NCBI RefSeq assembly: GCF_030123405.1
Contig: NZ_CP126110.1
Location: forward strand, 1,798,001 to 1,862,000
Direction of reading: 5' to 3'
From: Neobacillus sp. WH10
GTDB taxonomy: Bacteria > Bacillota > Bacilli > Bacillales > Cytobacillaceae
DNA: 64,000 nucleotides
In this document: one piece after another, positions 24,488-33,877 of the stretch
Layout of the letters: every line of letters begins with the position of its first letter
Position numbering within the stretch: position 1 is the first letter of the stretch
Notes under the pieces: generated by a model
What the model saw: only the letters and a program-made list of their open reading frames with translations
What the model was told of the DNA's origin: nothing
Database searches by the model: none
Position numbers and translations under genes: made by a program

Positions 24488-26155
24488 TTATACTTCCATG
24501 ATTATTGGTAATATCATAGGTCTTCGTTTTGTTTTTTCATATAGGAATGGGGCTAATGTATCTGTGATTTCATTCTTTATTTCAGACCATTGACTTGTCT
24601 TTCTTTCCATTATCTTATTTAAGTGTTTGGTTATTAGATTCTGAGCATCATTGATTAAATCACCAGATTCTCTCATATAAACAAATCCTCGAGAAATGAG
24701 GTCTGGGCCTGAAGCAATTTTAAATTCTTTCATATTAATACTAACAACTACGACAACTAAACCTTCCTCTGAAAGAATTCTACGATCCCTTAATACAATA
24801 TTTCCAATGTCTCCTACACCACTGCCATCAATATAGACGGAACCAGATGGAATCTTTCCAGCTACCTGTGCAGTTTGATCGGAGAGTGCTAAAACTTCGC
24901 CATTGTCCATAATAAAACAATTATCTTCCTCAACTCCACAATCGACAGCAAGCTTAGCATGCATTTTTTGCATACGATATTCACCGTGGATTGGCATAAA
25001 AAATTTCGGTTTAATTAACCTGAGCATTAACTTTTGCTCTTCCTGTCCGCCGTGTCCGGAAGTATGGATATTACTTAATTTCCCGTGGATTACTTCCGCA
25101 CCTGCTCGATATAGCAGATTAATCGTTCTGCTGACACTTATAGTATTTCCTGGAATCGGTGAGGATGAAAATACGACAGTATCTCCAGGATTAATTTGAA
25201 TTTGTCTATGTGTCCCATTGGCAATTCGAGATAGAGCAGCCATAGGTTCCCCCTGACTGCCTGTACATAGAATCGTGACTTTATCAGCAGGCAATCGGTT
25301 AATTTGATTTGCCTCAATAAATGTTTCTTTTGGTGCGTTAATATAGCCTAATTCAAGCCCAATATTGATAGCGGCTTCCATGCTTCTGCCAAAAACAGCA
25401 ACTTTCCTTCCGTTTACCACAGCTGCCTCAACTACTTGCTGCAGTCTGTGAATATTAGATGCAAAGGTAGCAAAAATTACACGCCCATCAACTTTCCTAA
25501 AAATATCATGTATGCTTTCACCAACCCGACGTTCGGACATCGTAAAATCAGGTATTTCACTATTTGTACTATCTGAAAGTAAACATAAAACGCCTTCTTT
25601 TCCGATTTCCGCCATTTTGGTTAAATTGGCAGGCTCACCTACAGGGGTAAAATCAAATTTAAAATCACCTGTATGGACGATTTGACCAGGAGGTGTTTTC
25701 ACGACAATCCCATAGGAATCAGGAATACTATGGGTTGTTCGGAAAAAAGTAACTGATGTTTTGCGGAATTTGATAACATCGTCTTCCTTAATTTCAATCA
25801 GTTTAGCATTTCTTAATAAACCGTGTTCTTCTAATTTATTTTTAATTAATCCAAGCGCCAGTTTTCCCCCGTAGATAGGGATATTAATCTCACGAAGTAA
25901 ATAAGGGATACCGCCAATGTGGTCTTCATGTCCGTGTGTGACAAATAAACCTTTAATCTTTTCTTCATTTTTAACTAAATAAGTGTAATCAGGTATAACA
26001 TAATCAATACCTAATAATTCATCCTCAGGGAATTTTATTCCGGCATCGATTAATATAATTTCATCCTGGAACTGAACTGCATACGTGTTTTTGCCAATTT
26101 CACCTAAACCACCTAGGGCAAAAACAGCAGTTTGATCATTTTTTACAAATTTCAT
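24488..26155 (-). CDS. rnjA: ribonuclease J1
   Basis: 555 aa beta-CASP metallo-beta-lactamase RNase, with both endonuclease and 5'-3' exonuclease activity, central to mRNA decay in Bacillus (established). The metal site is THGHEDHIGG; further motifs are HTGDFKFD, LSDSTNSE, TGSQGEP and HTSGHGGQEE. It begins three bases after rpoY stops, so the two are one operon. Confidence 0.97.
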   Translation of the reverse strand: MKFVKNDQTAVFALGGLGEIGKNTYAVQFQDEIILIDAGIKFPEDELLGIDYVIPDYTYLVKNEEKIKGLFVTHGHEDHIGGIPYLLREINIPIYGGKLALGLIKNKLEEHGLLRNAKLIEIKEDDVIKFRKTSVTFFRTTHSIPDSYGIVVKTPPGQIVHTGDFKFDFTPVGEPANLTKMAEIGKEGVLCLLSDSTNSEIPDFTMSERRVGESIHDIFRKVDGRVIFATFASNIHRLQQVVEAAVVNGRKVAVFGRSMEAAINIGLELGYINAPKETFIEANQINRLPADKVTILCTGSQGEPMAALSRIANGTHRQIQINPGDTVVFSSSPIPGNTISVSRTINLLYRAGAEVIHGKLSNIHTSGHGGQEEQKLMLRLIKPKFFMPIHGEYRMQKMHAKLAVDCGVEEDNCFIMDNGEVLALSDQTAQVAGKIPSGSVYIDGSGVGDIGNIVLRDRRILSEEGLVVVVVSINMKEFKIASGPDLISRGFVYMRESGDLINDAQNLITKHLNKIMERKTSQWSEIKNEITDTLAPFLYEKTKRRPMILPIIMEV

Positions 26156-26158
26156 AAA

Positions 26159-26371
26159 TTATCCAATCTCCAATACTTTATAGTCTTCATTTTGTTGTTC
26201 ATATTCTAAATATGCTCCTTTTACTTCTTGTACAAATTCAACATTAAAACCGCGGTCGGCAATTTTGGTGCGAACATCCCTTACCGATTCTCCTTTTATA
26301 AAAAGGGTTTTTGTGTTTTCTCTTACTGGGACTTCTTTAATACTTTCTTGATAATATACTTTATATATCAT
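26159..26371 (-). CDS. rpoY: RNA polymerase epsilon subunit
   Basis: 70 aa, the small epsilon subunit found only in Firmicutes RNA polymerase (YkzG, DUF1447). IYKVYYQESIKEVPVRENT opens the protein and the C-terminus is acidic. AAGGAG ribosome binding site. Conserved linkage with rnjA. A leader of roughly 350 bases may precede it, containing the 23-codon ORF. Confidence 0.93.
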   Translation of the reverse strand: MIYKVYYQESIKEVPVRENTKTLFIKGESVRDVRTKIADRGFNVEFVQEVKGAYLEYEQQNEDYKVLEIG

Positions 26372-26478
26372 GACAGAATCGCTCCTTATTAAATCATAAC
26401 TTTTTCTATTATATAAAATATTTTCATCTTTTTCATTTATTTTCTTTTTGCAGCCTTGGGACCAACGAAGAAAAGTAT

Positions 26479-26541
26479 GTAAAAAACAATCTGTTTTTAC
26501 AATTTACAATAACGAAGGAGCCCTTCGCAAGTTTGAAGGGC
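26479..26541 (-). other. two hairpins between the 23-codon ORF and rpoY
   Basis: GCCCTTC/GAAGGGC (26520-26541) and GTAAAAA/TTTTTAC (26479-26500) in the leader. Neither is followed by a clean T-run on the first stem, so partial termination or RNA-stability roles are both possible. Confidence 0.45.
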
Positions 26542-26553
26542 CCTAAAAAAAAT

Positions 26554-26625
26554 TTAGGCAATGGATTTTTTTCGCAGCAAATCTTTCCACTGTTTTAAGA
26601 GCTTTTTCCTTAGCTTCTTTAACAT
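26554..26625 (-). CDS. 23-residue highly cationic ORF upstream of rpoY-rnjA
   Basis: ATG to TAA encodes 23 residues beginning MLKKLRKKLLKQWKDLLRKK: eleven Lys/Arg with Leu spaced every three to four residues, an amphipathic cationic helix. AAGGAGATGATC upstream is almost a full complement of the 16S rRNA 3' end. A perfect -10 TATAAT lies about 105 bases upstream. It could be a regulatory leader peptide of the RNase J operon or an independent small peptide. I know no named family for it. Confidence 0.55.
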   Translation of the reverse strand: MLKKLRKKLLKQWKDLLRKKSIA

Positions 26626-26730
26626 AGTGGATCATCTCCTTACCTCTTATTTTATACGAACCTTGTCCAAAGTAAAGCTAGCAATGGTAGATAATTGAAA
26701 TTTTTATGAAATAAATGTTTTTTTTATACT

Positions 26731-26760
26731 ATTATATGATGAAAATGCTTATTTTTTCAT
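26731..26760 (-). promoter_or_regulatory. candidate promoter for the small ORF and rpoY-rnjA
   Basis: Minus strand ATGAAA, 18-base spacer, TATAAT. The -35 is weak and the -10 perfect. Confidence 0.45.
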
Positions 26761-26797
26761 GGTTAAACATGGAATTATTTTGAAACTTTTCATTTAA

Positions 26798-26834
26798 GAA
26801 AAAACACTAGCCTTATAAAAAGGCCAGTGTTTTA
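26798..26834 (-). terminator. def terminator
   Basis: AACACTGGCC and GGCTAGTGTT pair on the minus strand and are followed by a T-run; the stem reaches the def stop. Confidence 0.8.
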
Positions 26835-27386
26835 CCTTTCAATAGCTATTGCACCTTCAATCGGCTTAAATGGATCCTGCTTATCAATATAGTCATAAAA
26901 CATGACTCCATTTAAATGGTCGATTTCGTGTTGAAAACAAATGGCGGGAAGCCCCTTTAATCGAAGTTTTACCTCTTCACCGGCAAGATTTGTTCCCTTT
27001 ACAGTGATCCTTGCATGCCTTGGTACGAAACCAGGAATAGCTTCATCCACTGAAAGACAGCCCTCGCCTGCTTGTAAATACGACTTTTCTACGGAGTGGC
27101 TGATAATTTTGGGGTTAAATAAAGCATGGCTATAAAGATTTCCTTTGTCATCAGTAAGATGTACAGCAATCATCCGTTTGGAAACATTAATCTGCGGGGC
27201 AGCTAAACCAATTCCCGGACGTAAACTATATTGAGATGCGATTTCGACATGTTGGCTATTAATAACGTATTCTAAAAGGCTGGATAATATTTGTTTATCT
27301 TCTTCTGATGGCGGCATGGTGACTTCTGCAGCCTCTTTTCTAAGGGTGGGATGGCCATCTCGGATAATATCCTCCATCGTTAACAT
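26832..27386 (-). CDS. def: peptide deformylase
   Basis: 184 aa metalloenzyme removing the N-formyl group from new proteins. All three motifs are present: GIGLAAPQI, EGCLSVDE (metal Cys) and QHEIDHLNG (metal His pair and catalytic Glu). The length and the insertion after motif 1 are those of type-2 deformylases, like B. subtilis YkrB. ATG with AGGAGTG upstream. Divergent from ykyA. Confidence 0.96.
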   Translation of the reverse strand: MLTMEDIIRDGHPTLRKEAAEVTMPPSEEDKQILSSLLEYVINSQHVEIASQYSLRPGIGLAAPQINVSKRMIAVHLTDDKGNLYSHALFNPKIISHSVEKSYLQAGEGCLSVDEAIPGFVPRHARITVKGTNLAGEEVKLRLKGLPAICFQHEIDHLNGVMFYDYIDKQDPFKPIEGAIAIER

Positions 27387-27558
27387 GAACTTTCACTCCT
27401 GTGTTCCATAATGTTATTAGCAATCACTAGTCTATCAAACATTTGACAAAATGTTAATAAAGGATTGTTTGAACCTCCATGCTTTTTTGCTCATCTGTAT
27501 TGTCAAACAAACGAAGTATAGATATAGTTAGAAGTGGAAACAGTTAGGAGGTTTCAAA

Positions 27559-28224
27559 GTGTTATTCAAAGGTAAAAGCAGCTATTTACTAACTATTATA
27601 TTTATTTCAATGATAATTTTAGCAGGATGTGTTGGAAAAAAGACCACTGTTGAGAAGATGTATGATGTTTTAGAGAATGTTGTAGCAAAAGAAAAGGCTT
27701 TTGAAGAACAACAGGATCCACTCGTTACATTAGAAAAGAAAGAAAAGGAAATTTATGACCAAATAATTGAACTTGGTATGAAAGAATATGACCAGATCGT
27801 CAAACTTTCCGATGAAGCGATTCTCTTAACAGATCAAAGAAAAAAACATATGGAAAAAGAAACAAAGAGCTTAAAAGAATCTGAGCAGGAATTTAAGAAA
27901 GCTGAAGATCTAAAAGATAAATTAGATGACCCTGAACTTAAAAAGATAGCAAATGAATTATCCGATATCATGAAGCAAAGGTATGAAGCGCATGATTGGT
28001 TATACAAAGAATATTCTAATGCTTTAGAATATGATAAAGAATTATATGTTATGTTCAAAAATAAAAACCTCTCTCTAGAAGACCTTGAAGCACAAGTAAA
28101 TAAACTAAATGATACATATAAACAGGTTGATGATGCTAATAAGAAGTTTAATGAGCTAACAGAACTATACAATGATAAAAAGCTGTCATTTTATAAAAAG
28201 GCAGGGCTGAAATCGAAAAAATAG
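27559..28224 (+). CDS. ykyA: YkyA-like lipoprotein
   Basis: 221 aa. Signal with lipobox LAGC, then almost entirely charged coiled-coil sequence (Lys/Glu heptads from about residue 45 to 210). Matches the YkyA family of putative cell-wall-associated lipoproteins and its place between def and pdhA. GTG start after AGGAGG. Function unknown. Confidence 0.87.
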   Translation: MLFKGKSSYLLTIIFISMIILAGCVGKKTTVEKMYDVLENVVAKEKAFEEQQDPLVTLEKKEKEIYDQIIELGMKEYDQIVKLSDEAILLTDQRKKHMEKETKSLKESEQEFKKAEDLKDKLDDPELKKIANELSDIMKQRYEAHDWLYKEYSNALEYDKELYVMFKNKNLSLEDLEAQVNKLNDTYKQVDDANKKFNELTELYNDKKLSFYKKAGLKSKK

Positions 28225-28237
28225 CGTCCCCACATTG

Positions 28238-28265
28238 AAATCGGCTGAAGTCAGCCGATTTTTTC
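28238..28265 (+). terminator. ykyA terminator
   Basis: AAATCGGCTGA/TCAGCCGATTT with a two-base loop and a T-run. Confidence 0.85.
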
Positions 28266-28392
28266 TATGTTATAACAAAAGTAATAATGGTGGAATTTTA
28301 TATAACAGTTTTAAAATATTAGTAGTACAGATTGTTTATTTAAAAATAATGTATTTAATGTGTTTATGTTGAAAAATATTGATACTTAGTAT

Positions 28393-28421
28393 TTGACGCG
28401 CGTAAATTATTGATGTAAACT
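28393..28421 (+). promoter_or_regulatory. candidate promoter of the pdh operon
   Basis: TTGACG, 17-base spacer, TAAACT, about 290 bases before pdhA. The leader between contains a hairpin GATAAG/CTTATC (28492-28510) followed by TTTTCT, and an unconvincing 60-codon frame. Otherwise I see nothing in 28422-28713. Confidence 0.6.
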
Positions 28422-28713
28422 CATAAATGGGTAGAGAAATTGTATTAATGATGTTACATAAAAAAGTAATACAGAATAAGATATTGATGTGATAAGGTTT
28501 TATTGTCTTATCTTTTCTGTGGGAAACCTTGGAATGGTACTTTAAAAACTATATCAGCAAAATCCTATGTAATATCAAATGTTTATTCAAACACCCTCAT
28601 TAAAAAAATGACGGTTATCTCCATCTTGCTTTTAATCGTGTGGTTTTTGGGTAATCTAACTAAGTGGATTTTATTTTTAAATTAAGCTCTGAATAGAAAG
28701 GAAGAGGTGCAAA

Positions 28714-29829
28714 ATGGCTTCTAAACTTAAGAACGCCCAGCTTGATGCGAACAAAGTACTCGAGACTGTAGAAGATCAATTTCAAACGCTTCAAATTTTG
28801 AATGAACAAGGTGAGGTTGTTAATGAAGCAGCAATGCCTGACCTAACGGATGAACAATTACAGGAATTAATGAGCCGCATGGTTTATACAAGAATTCTTG
28901 ATCAGCGCTCTATTTCATTAAACCGTCAAGGAAGATTAGGCTTCTATGCCCCAACAGCTGGACAGGAAGCGTCTCAATTAGCTTCCCAGTTTGCCCTTGA
29001 AAAAGAAGATTTTATTTTGCCGGGATATCGTGATGTTCCGCAAATTGTTTGGCACGGATTACCATTATCCCAAGCATTTTTATGGTCAAGAGGACATTTA
29101 CAAGGTGGACAGATTCCTGATGGAGTTAATATTGCGATTCCTCAAATCATTATCGGTGCCCAGTACGTTCAAACTGCTGGTGTTGCACTGGGAATGAAAA
29201 AACGTGGAGCAAAATCCGTTGCTATTACGTATACAGGAGACGGTGGAACTTCTCAAGGGGATTTCTATGAAGGAATTAACTTTGCGGGTGCATTCAAAGC
29301 TCCAGCTATCTTTATTATTCAAAATAACCGTTTTGCTATCTCTACTCCACGTGAAAAACAAACAGCGGCCAAAACACTTGCTCAAAAGGCTGTAGCAGCG
29401 GGAATCCCAGGGATCGTAGTTGATGGTATGGATCCGTTAGCTGTTTATGCTGCAACCCGTGATGCCCGTGAACGTGCCGTTAATGGTGAAGGTCCAACTC
29501 TTATAGAAACGTTAACTTACCGTTATGGACCACATACAATGGCTGGAGATGACCCAACTCGTTATCGGACAGCTGACCTTGACAATGAATGGGAAAAGAA
29601 AGATCCATTAGTCCGTTTCCGTAAATTCCTTGAAAACAAAGGGCTTTGGAGTGAAGAAAAAGAAAACGAAGTGATTGAAAAAGCAAAAGAGGATATTAAA
29701 GAAGCTATTAAGAAAGCTGATGCAGCGCCTAAACAAAAGGTGACAGATTTAATCTCAATTATGCATGAAGATATGCCTTATAACTTAAAAGAGCAATTTG
29801 AAATATATAGTGAAAAGGAGTCGAAGTAA
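28714..29829 (+). CDS. pdhA: pyruvate dehydrogenase E1 alpha
   Basis: 371 aa thiamine-diphosphate subunit. The TPP motif is TYTGDGGTSQGDFYEGINFA, running to IIQNN, and YRYGPHTMAGDDPTRYR is the phosphorylation-loop equivalent. With PdhB it decarboxylates pyruvate and reductively acetylates E2. Start after GGAAGAGG. First gene of pdhABCD, with pdhB three bases downstream. Confidence 0.98.
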   Translation: MASKLKNAQLDANKVLETVEDQFQTLQILNEQGEVVNEAAMPDLTDEQLQELMSRMVYTRILDQRSISLNRQGRLGFYAPTAGQEASQLASQFALEKEDFILPGYRDVPQIVWHGLPLSQAFLWSRGHLQGGQIPDGVNIAIPQIIIGAQYVQTAGVALGMKKRGAKSVAITYTGDGGTSQGDFYEGINFAGAFKAPAIFIIQNNRFAISTPREKQTAAKTLAQKAVAAGIPGIVVDGMDPLAVYAATRDARERAVNGEGPTLIETLTYRYGPHTMAGDDPTRYRTADLDNEWEKKDPLVRFRKFLENKGLWSEEKENEVIEKAKEDIKEAIKKADAAPKQKVTDLISIMHEDMPYNLKEQFEIYSEKESK

Positions 29830-29832
29830 ACC

Positions 29833-30810
29833 ATGGCTCAAATGACAATGATTCAAGCAATTACAGATGCATTACGCACGGAATTGCGTAATGATCCGAA
29901 TGTGTTAGTTTTCGGTGAAGACGTAGGTGTAAACGGTGGTGTATTCCGTGCAACTGAAGGGTTACAAAACGAATTTGGTGAAGATCGTGTTTTTGACACA
30001 CCACTAGCTGAATCAGGGATTGGCGGATTAGCAGTTGGTCTTAGTTTACAAGGCTTTCGTCCTGTTCCAGAAATTCAATTCTTCGGTTTTGTTTATGAGG
30101 TAATGGACTCTATTTCTGGTCAAGCAGCGCGTCTTCGCTATCGTACTGGAGGTAAATTTAATGCTCCGGTGACATTTCGTTCGCCTTTTGGAGGCGGCGT
30201 ACATACACCAGATATGCACGCGGACAGCTTAGAAGGTCTTATGGCTCAACAGCCTGGAGTAAAAGTAGTTATTCCATCAACACCATATGATGCAAAAGGA
30301 CTGCTCATTTCATCCATCCGAGATAATGATCCAGTTATATTTCTAGAGCATATGAAGTTATACCGTTCTTTCCGCCAAGAAGTTCCTGAAGGCGAATATA
30401 CAATTCCACTTGGGAAAGCAGAAGTAAAACGTGAAGGAACCGATGTTTCTATTATTACTTATGGTGCAATGGTTCACGAGTCATTGAAAGCTGCAGAAGA
30501 ACTTGAGAAAGAAGGTTTTTCTGCTGAAGTTATTGACTTACGAACAGTTAGTCCAATTGATATTGAAACAATTATTGCGTCTGTTGAGAAAACAGGGCGT
30601 GCAATTGTAGTTCAAGAAGCACAAAAACAAGCTGGTATTGCAGCAAACGTTGTTGCGGAAATTAACGATCGAGCTATTTTAAGCTTGGAAGCACCAGTAT
30701 TACGTGTGGCAGCTCCAGACACTATTTTTGCTTTTCCACAAGCTGAATCTGTGTGGCTGCCAAACTATAAAGATGTAATTGAAACAGCTAAAAAGGTATT
30801 AACGTTCTAA
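29833..30810 (+). CDS. pdhB: pyruvate dehydrogenase E1 beta
   Basis: 325 aa transketolase-like subunit: FGEDVGVNGGVFRATEGL, PLAESGIGGLAVGL and the C-terminal VLRVAAPDT domain. It completes the alpha2-beta2 E1. Start ATG three bases after the pdhA stop, with the ribosome binding site AAAGGAG inside the end of pdhA, so the two are translationally linked. Confidence 0.98.
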   Translation: MAQMTMIQAITDALRTELRNDPNVLVFGEDVGVNGGVFRATEGLQNEFGEDRVFDTPLAESGIGGLAVGLSLQGFRPVPEIQFFGFVYEVMDSISGQAARLRYRTGGKFNAPVTFRSPFGGGVHTPDMHADSLEGLMAQQPGVKVVIPSTPYDAKGLLISSIRDNDPVIFLEHMKLYRSFRQEVPEGEYTIPLGKAEVKREGTDVSIITYGAMVHESLKAAEELEKEGFSAEVIDLRTVSPIDIETIIASVEKTGRAIVVQEAQKQAGIAANVVAEINDRAILSLEAPVLRVAAPDTIFAFPQAESVWLPNYKDVIETAKKVLTF

Positions 30811-30856
30811 AAATCTATCGCTTCGGAAATTTTCTTGCGGAGCTGGATTAGTAATA

Positions 30857-30908
30857 TGGGAAAAGGATGTTCTTTTCCCACTTTCATCTTAGCAAAATAG
30901 GCTAAAAT
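30857..30908 (+). promoter_or_regulatory. hairpin and possible internal promoter between pdhB and pdhC
   Basis: TGGGAAAAG/CTTTTCCCA hairpin (30857-30880) and a -10-like TAAAAT (30903-30908) without a good -35. B. subtilis also expresses pdhCD from an internal promoter (recalled). The 125-base gap is unusual within this tight operon. Confidence 0.4.
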
Positions 30909-30935
30909 ACACGAAAAAATAGGAGATGAATCTCA

Positions 30936-32249
30936 GTGCCATTTCAATTTAAAATGCCTGACATCGGTGAAGGTATTCACGAAGGGGAAATTGTCAAATG
31001 GTTCATCAAACCAGGCGATAAAGTCCAAGAAGATGACGTCCTTTGTGAAATTCAAAATGATAAAGCAGTTGTAGAAATTCCTTCGCCTGTAGAAGGAACT
31101 GTATTAGACGTTTTAGTGGGAGAAGGGACAGTTGCAACAGTTGGTCAGGTCCTCGTTACATTTGACGCTCCTGGATATGAAAACTTACAATTTAAAGGCG
31201 ACGATCATGCTGAAGAGCCTAAACAAGAAGAAAAAGCACCAGCACCGGAAGCGAGCCAAGAGGCAGCACCTGCTGCAGCAAACATAGAAACTGCCCAACA
31301 AGTGGATGTTGATCCAAACAGACGAATTATCGCAATGCCGTCTGTTCGTAAATATGCGCGTGAAAAGGGTATTAATATTCATTTAGTTGCAGGTACTGGT
31401 AATAATGGCCGTATTCTAAAGAGTGATATTGATACATTTATTAGTGGAGGGGCACAAGCAGTACCACAAGCACCAACTACAGCTGCTGTGGAAGCTGGAG
31501 CAGCAATACCTGCAGCACCACAAGCTGCAGCCGTTCCACAAGGTGAATACCCTGAAACACGTGAGAAAATGAGCGGTATTCGCAAAGCAATTGCGAAAGC
31601 TATGGTTAACTCTAAACATACGGCACCACACGTAACTTTAATGGATGAGGTTGATGTAACGAAACTTGTTACACATCGTAAGAAATTTAAAGAAGTGGCT
31701 GCAGCAAAAGGCATTAAGCTTACATTCTTACCATATATCGTAAAAGCATTAACAAGTGCATTACGTGAATTCCCAGCATTAAATACATCACTTGATGATG
31801 CAACAAGTGAAATAATTCATAAGCATTACTACAACATTGGGATTGCAGCAGATACAGAAAAAGGCCTATTAGTACCAGTTGTAAAAGATGCTGATCGTAA
31901 ATCAGTCTTCTCTATTTCAAATGAAATTAATGAACTGGCTGCAAAAGCTCGAGATGGCAAACTTGCCCCTAATGAAATGAAAGGTGCATCTTGCACAATT
32001 TCAAACATTGGTTCTGCGGGAGGTCAATGGTTTACTCCTGTTATTAACCATCCGGAAGTTGCTATTTTAGGTGTTGGCCGTATTGCTGAAAAACCAATCG
32101 TTAGAAACGGTGAAATTGTTGCTGCACCTGTTTTAGCACTTTCTTTAAGCTTTGACCACCGCATGATTGATGGTGCAACAGCACAAAATGCTTTAAATCA
32201 TATTAAACGTTTATTGAACGATCCAGAACTATTGTTAATGGAGGCGTAA
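30936..32249 (+). CDS. pdhC: dihydrolipoamide acetyltransferase (E2)
   Basis: 437 aa. One lipoyl domain (1-80) with lipoyl-Lys in EIQNDKAVVEIPSP, an Ala/Pro/Glu linker, the E1/E3-binding domain (AMPSVRKYAREKGINIHLV, about 133-152), a second Ala/Pro linker, and the catalytic domain ending in the active site FDHRMIDGA. Forms the core of the complex. GTG start after AGGAGATG. Confidence 0.98.
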   Translation: MPFQFKMPDIGEGIHEGEIVKWFIKPGDKVQEDDVLCEIQNDKAVVEIPSPVEGTVLDVLVGEGTVATVGQVLVTFDAPGYENLQFKGDDHAEEPKQEEKAPAPEASQEAAPAAANIETAQQVDVDPNRRIIAMPSVRKYAREKGINIHLVAGTGNNGRILKSDIDTFISGGAQAVPQAPTTAAVEAGAAIPAAPQAAAVPQGEYPETREKMSGIRKAIAKAMVNSKHTAPHVTLMDEVDVTKLVTHRKKFKEVAAAKGIKLTFLPYIVKALTSALREFPALNTSLDDATSEIIHKHYYNIGIAADTEKGLLVPVVKDADRKSVFSISNEINELAAKARDGKLAPNEMKGASCTISNIGSAGGQWFTPVINHPEVAILGVGRIAEKPIVRNGEIVAAPVLALSLSFDHRMIDGATAQNALNHIKRLLNDPELLLMEA

Positions 32250-32253
32250 TATT

Positions 32254-33669
32254 ATGGTCGTTGGAGATTTCCCAATAGAAACAGATACTATAGTAATTGG
32301 TGCGGGCCCTGGCGGATATGTCGCAGCGATTCGTGCTGCACAGCTTGGACAAAAAGTAACAATTGTTGAAAAGGAATATGTTGGGGGCGTATGTTTAAAT
32401 GTAGGATGTATTCCTTCTAAAGCATTGATCTCAGCAGGTCACCGTTACGAAACAGCGCTTCATTCTGAGTCATTCGGAATTACAGCGGAAAATGTAAAAG
32501 TCGATTTTTCAAAGGTTCAAGAATTTAAAGCAGGAATCGTGAAAAAATTAACTGGCGGTGTGGAAGGTTTATTAAAAGGAAATAAAGTAAATATTGTGCG
32601 CGGTGAAGCATATTTCGTGGATGCTAATACACTTCGTGTAATGGATGATAATTCAGCACAAACCTATACCTTTAAAAATGCTATTATTGCGACTGGTTCT
32701 CGTCCAATTGAACTTCCTGCCTTTAAATATTCAAAACGAGTGCTAAATTCAACTGGTGCCCTTAACTTAAGTGAAATTCCTAAAAAAATCGTTGTCATTG
32801 GCGGCGGAGTAATTGGAATCGAACTAGGCGGTGCATACGCAAACTTTGGAAGCCAAGTAACAATCCTAGAAGGTGCAGAAGAAATATTAGGTCTTGGCGT
32901 TTTCGATAAACAAATGGCTGCCCTTGTGAAGCGTACCATGAAGAAAAAAGGTGCTGAATTCTATACAAAAGCATTAGCTAAAGGTGTAGAAGAAACTGAA
33001 AACGGTGTTGTTGTAACATTTGAAACAAAAGGCGAAGAGAAGAAAATCGAAGCTGACTACGTCTTTGTCATGGTTGGACGCCGTCCGAATACGGATGAAA
33101 TGGGCTTAGAACAAGTAGGTGTAAAACTAAGTGATCGCGGTCTTGTTGAAATCGACAAACAATGCCGAACTAATATTAGTAATATTTACGCCATTGGTGA
33201 TGTTGTTCAAGGACCGCAATTAGCGCACAAGGCATCATATGAAGCTAAAATTGCTGCTGAGGCAATTGCTGGTCATACTTCTGAAATTGATTATTTAGGA
33301 ATTCCTGCTGTTGTTTTCTCAGAACCTGAGCTGGCTTCAGTTGGATATACAGAAGCACAAGCAAAAGAAGAAGGTATTAACGTGAATGCTGCTAAATTCC
33401 CATTTGCAGCAAATGGACGTGCCCTATCACTTGATAGCGGTGATGGTTTCCTTAAATTGATTACCCGTAAAGAAGACGGCCTTGTGATTGGAGCGCAGAT
33501 TGCCGGCGCAAGTGCGTCAGATATGATTGCTGAGTTAGGCTTAGCGATTGAAGCAGGAATGACAGCTGAGGATTTAGCTATGACAATCCATGCCCATCCT
33601 ACACTTGGTGAAATTACAATGGAAGCAGCTGAAGTTGCACTTGGAACCCCAATCCATATCATAAAATAA
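32254..33669 (+). CDS. pdhD: dihydrolipoamide dehydrogenase (E3)
   Basis: 471 aa flavoprotein: FAD motif VIGAGPGGYVAAIRAAQLG, redox disulfide GGVCLNVGCIPSKAL, NAD motif VIGGGVIGIELGGAYANFG, and the C-terminal HAHPTLGE with the catalytic His. Its ribosome binding site GGAGGCG overlaps the end of pdhC. Last gene of the operon, with a strong terminator after it. Confidence 0.98.
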   Translation: MVVGDFPIETDTIVIGAGPGGYVAAIRAAQLGQKVTIVEKEYVGGVCLNVGCIPSKALISAGHRYETALHSESFGITAENVKVDFSKVQEFKAGIVKKLTGGVEGLLKGNKVNIVRGEAYFVDANTLRVMDDNSAQTYTFKNAIIATGSRPIELPAFKYSKRVLNSTGALNLSEIPKKIVVIGGGVIGIELGGAYANFGSQVTILEGAEEILGLGVFDKQMAALVKRTMKKKGAEFYTKALAKGVEETENGVVVTFETKGEEKKIEADYVFVMVGRRPNTDEMGLEQVGVKLSDRGLVEIDKQCRTNISNIYAIGDVVQGPQLAHKASYEAKIAAEAIAGHTSEIDYLGIPAVVFSEPELASVGYTEAQAKEEGINVNAAKFPFAANGRALSLDSGDGFLKLITRKEDGLVIGAQIAGASASDMIAELGLAIEAGMTAEDLAMTIHAHPTLGEITMEAAEVALGTPIHIIK

Positions 33670-33677
33670 GAAAAAAT

Positions 33678-33719
33678 AAAAGTCCTTTTCGTATAAATCG
33701 AAAAGGACTTTATTTTTTT
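33678..33719 (+). terminator. pdh operon terminator
   Basis: AAAGTCCTTTTCG/CGAAAAGGACTTT followed by ATTTTTTT. Confidence 0.92.
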
Positions 33720-33877
33720 GCAACGAATTATTAAGGTAACCAAGTAAGTAAATAAATTCTAAAAATACCCAAAGTCATTTGAAAATGGAAAATATCTCTT
33801 ACTATTAGTACATATACTTATAACACTAGATGTCTTTGTTCTTTCTTAAGATCAATGGATTTTGAGTGGTGATAAAT

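Noticed and set aside
28503..28685. 60-codon frame with a hydrophobic C-terminus in the pdhA leader
   Set aside because: Weak start context, begins inside a hairpin, no recognisable family; more likely untranslated leader.
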